From: Alphaproteobacteria bacterium
GTDB lineage: Bacteria > Pseudomonadota > Alphaproteobacteria > Rhizobiales > Xanthobacteraceae
Reading direction: 5' to 3'
DNA: 64,000 bases
NCBI GenBank assembly: GCA_016869215.1
Contig: VGEP01000002.1
Span: 157,467 to 221,466 of the forward strand
In this document: piece after piece, positions 62,556 through 64,000 of the stretch
How the letters are laid out: the number at the start of each line of letters is the position of its first letter
Numbering within the stretch: position 1 is the first letter of the stretch
Made by a program: the position numbers and the translations under genes
Notes under the pieces: generated by a model
Told to the model about the DNA's origin: nothing
Seen by the model: only the letters and a program-made list of their open reading frames with translations
Database searches by the model: none

Positions 62556-63922
62556 TGGCGTAGTCTCCGGGGTGATCAACCTCGAATCATCCGGCGTTAG
62601 AGCGTCGGACTGGAGACTACGCCATGACGAGCATTACCACGAAGCGCGTTTCCTCGCAGCTTGACGCTGAGGCTACCTGCCGACTTTTCGACAACTGGTT
62701 CGATCCGATTGAGACCGAGGTGCGGGCTCGAGCACGCTGGTTCATCGAAGAGCTGATCCGCAACGAACTCGATGACGTACTGGCTCGGCCGCGCTACGAA
62801 CGAAGCAAGCAGACCGGCAATGAAGCAAGAGCCGGCGTTACGGGCCATCGCCACGGCAGCCGGATGCGGTCGCTGACAGGCACCTTCGGGCCGATCGAGA
62901 TCGCGGTGCCGCGCGCCCGGCTGGTGACGTCGGATGGCAAGACGACGGAATGGAAGAGCCAGGCGCTGCGGTCCTATCAGCGGCGGACGCTGGCTGCCGA
63001 CGCGCTGATCGCCAGCACGTATCTGGCCGGCACCAATACGCGGCGGGTGCGTCGGGCGCTGGCGGCCCTGTTCGGCGGAACGGTCGGCAAAGACACGGTG
63101 AGCCGGACGTGGCGCAAGGTGAAGAGCGACTGGGACGCGTGGAACGACCGCTCGCTGGTCGATGAGCCTATCGTGCGCCTGGTCCTCGACGGCACCGTCG
63201 TTCGCGTGCGGCTCGACCGCAAGGCGACCTCGATCTCGCTGCTGGTCGTGCTCGGCGTGCGCGCCGACGGCCAGAAGGTGCTGCTCGCCATCAAGAGCAT
63301 GGGCGGCGAGAGCGCCGAGGCCTGGCGCACTGTACTCGATGACCTCATCAAACGCGGGTTGCGGCGGCCCGAGTTCCTGATCGTCGATGGTGCGCCCGGG
63401 CTCGACAAGGCCATCGCCGCGATCTGGGACGGCGTGCCGGTGCAGCGATGCACCGTGCACAAGCACAGGAACCTGCTCGCGCATGCGCCGGAGCGGCTGC
63501 ACGAGGAGATCACCGCCGACTACAACGACATGATCTACGCGGCGACGCCCGAGGAGATTGCGATCCGTCGCAAGGCCTTTATCCGCAAGTGGCGACTGAA
63601 GCATCGTGCCGTTGCCGACAGCCTGGAGGAAGCCGGCGACCGCCTCTTCACCTTCACTCGCCTGCCGCCGAGCCAATGGCGCAGCCTGCGCACCACCAAT
63701 GCGATCGAGCGTCTGCACGAAGAGTTCAAGCGGCGGATCAAGACGCAGACCGTCCTGCCGTCAGCCGACACCGCGGCGATGTTGTTCTGGGCGCTGCTTG
63801 CTTCAGGACAGATCAACATGCGCAAGGTCGATGGCTGGCAAACCCTCGCCACAAAACCCGTTGATCAGCCAATTGACCTCGCTGCCTGAAACGATACCTT
63901 CACGTGACCGGAGATTGCGCCA
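62556..63922 (+). mobile_element. Complete IS256-family insertion sequence
   Basis: About 1367 bases with imperfect 15-base terminal inverted repeats (left TGGCGTAGTCTCCGG at 62556-62570; right end complementary to TGGCGCAATCTCCGG at 63908-63922, two mismatches), enclosing one transposase gene. A perfect inverted copy of 12 bases of the left end lies at 62612-62623, just before the transposase ATG. No clear target duplication. Confidence 0.8.
62624..63889 (+). CDS. IS256-family (mutator) transposase
   Basis: A 421-residue DDE transposase, apparently complete. Conserved parts are NEARAGVTGHRHGSRMRSLT, VRLVLDGTVVRVRLDRKATS with the first Asp, EFLIVDGAPGLDKAIAAIWD with the second, VQRCTVHKHRNL, and TNAIERLHEEFKRRIKTQTV with the Glu. 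Likely active. Confidence 0.93.
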   Translation: MTSITTKRVSSQLDAEATCRLFDNWFDPIETEVRARARWFIEELIRNELDDVLARPRYERSKQTGNEARAGVTGHRHGSRMRSLTGTFGPIEIAVPRARLVTSDGKTTEWKSQALRSYQRRTLAADALIASTYLAGTNTRRVRRALAALFGGTVGKDTVSRTWRKVKSDWDAWNDRSLVDEPIVRLVLDGTVVRVRLDRKATSISLLVVLGVRADGQKVLLAIKSMGGESAEAWRTVLDDLIKRGLRRPEFLIVDGAPGLDKAIAAIWDGVPVQRCTVHKHRNLLAHAPERLHEEITADYNDMIYAATPEEIAIRRKAFIRKWRLKHRAVADSLEEAGDRLFTFTRLPPSQWRSLRTTNAIERLHEEFKRRIKTQTVLPSADTAAMLFWALLASGQINMRKVDGWQTLATKPVDQPIDLAA

Positions 63923-64000
63923 CATCGAATTCCAACCAATTCTCGGGCGGCACCCTTTTTGGCCTTGGTGCCCTTAAATCCGCACAGGATCGAGCCCGCG

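Overview
The window looks like an alphaproteobacterial chromosome of the Bradyrhizobium/Rhodopseudomonas type. The indications are high GC, a recombinase + DUF2924 + small-protein triad common in rhizobial islands, an RpoE-ChrR singlet-oxygen system, and dense 4-bp stop/start overlaps. No gene was checked against a database, so assignments rest on motifs and family knowledge.

Layout. 1-6.8 kb: minus-strand island block with a serine recombinase (running off the left edge), DUF2924, a small protein, an unknown protein, a RecD2-type helicase, a thermonuclease, an unknown protein and a LexA-like repressor without its DNA-binding part. 6.7-10.7 kb: badly eroded prophage in which pieces of a replication ATPase, major capsid protein, head decoration protein, head protease and endolysin are fused by internal deletions, followed by intact lysis-type small membrane genes. 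10.7-29.1 kb: a lower-GC stress regulon built around an ECF sigma factor and its ChrR anti-sigma factor. It carries a cyclopropane-type methylase, a DUF1365 protein, a FAD oxidase, a TrpB-like enzyme, FolE, a DHFR-like protein, two photolyase/cryptochrome proteins, Nudix, Dps, two DCC thiol proteins, a CBS protein and SDRs. Six sites with the exact form TGATCC-N16-CGTT lie upstream of six transcription units here; I infer that they are the sigma factor's promoters. 29.4-31 kb: a small XRE-regulated gene pair and a gene-free stretch.

31-39 kb: a sugar-type ABC importer flanked by two GMC oxidoreductases. 39.1-42.06 kb: a scar zone with IS3, IS256, helicase and TctC fragments, an intact HigBA-like toxin-antitoxin module with two palindromic operators, and a 3'-terminal fragment of a tRNA-Leu gene that looks like an integration attachment site. 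42-62 kb: a high-GC catabolic locus with an Opp/Dpp-type importer, a TetR regulator with a palindromic operator, a nitronate monooxygenase-like enzyme, a two-subunit class III CoA-transferase, paired acyl-CoA dehydrogenases, enoyl-CoA hydratases, a tandem RidA protein, paired MaoC hydratases, a zinc alcohol dehydrogenase, a pseudo-ketosynthase/DUF35 fusion and a thiolase. Together these suggest import, CoA activation and beta-oxidation-like breakdown of an unidentified carboxylic acid. 61.8-64 kb: an inverted duplicate of the trpB 3' end plus membrane gene found at 10.7 kb, next to a complete IS256-family insertion sequence.

The most unusual points are the uniform six-promoter singlet-oxygen regulon that includes a TrpB-like enzyme with an altered active-site residue, the 50-kb-spaced inverted duplicate of that operon's end, the KS-like/DUF35 fusion lacking its catalytic cysteine beside a thiolase, and the tRNA-Leu attachment scar.
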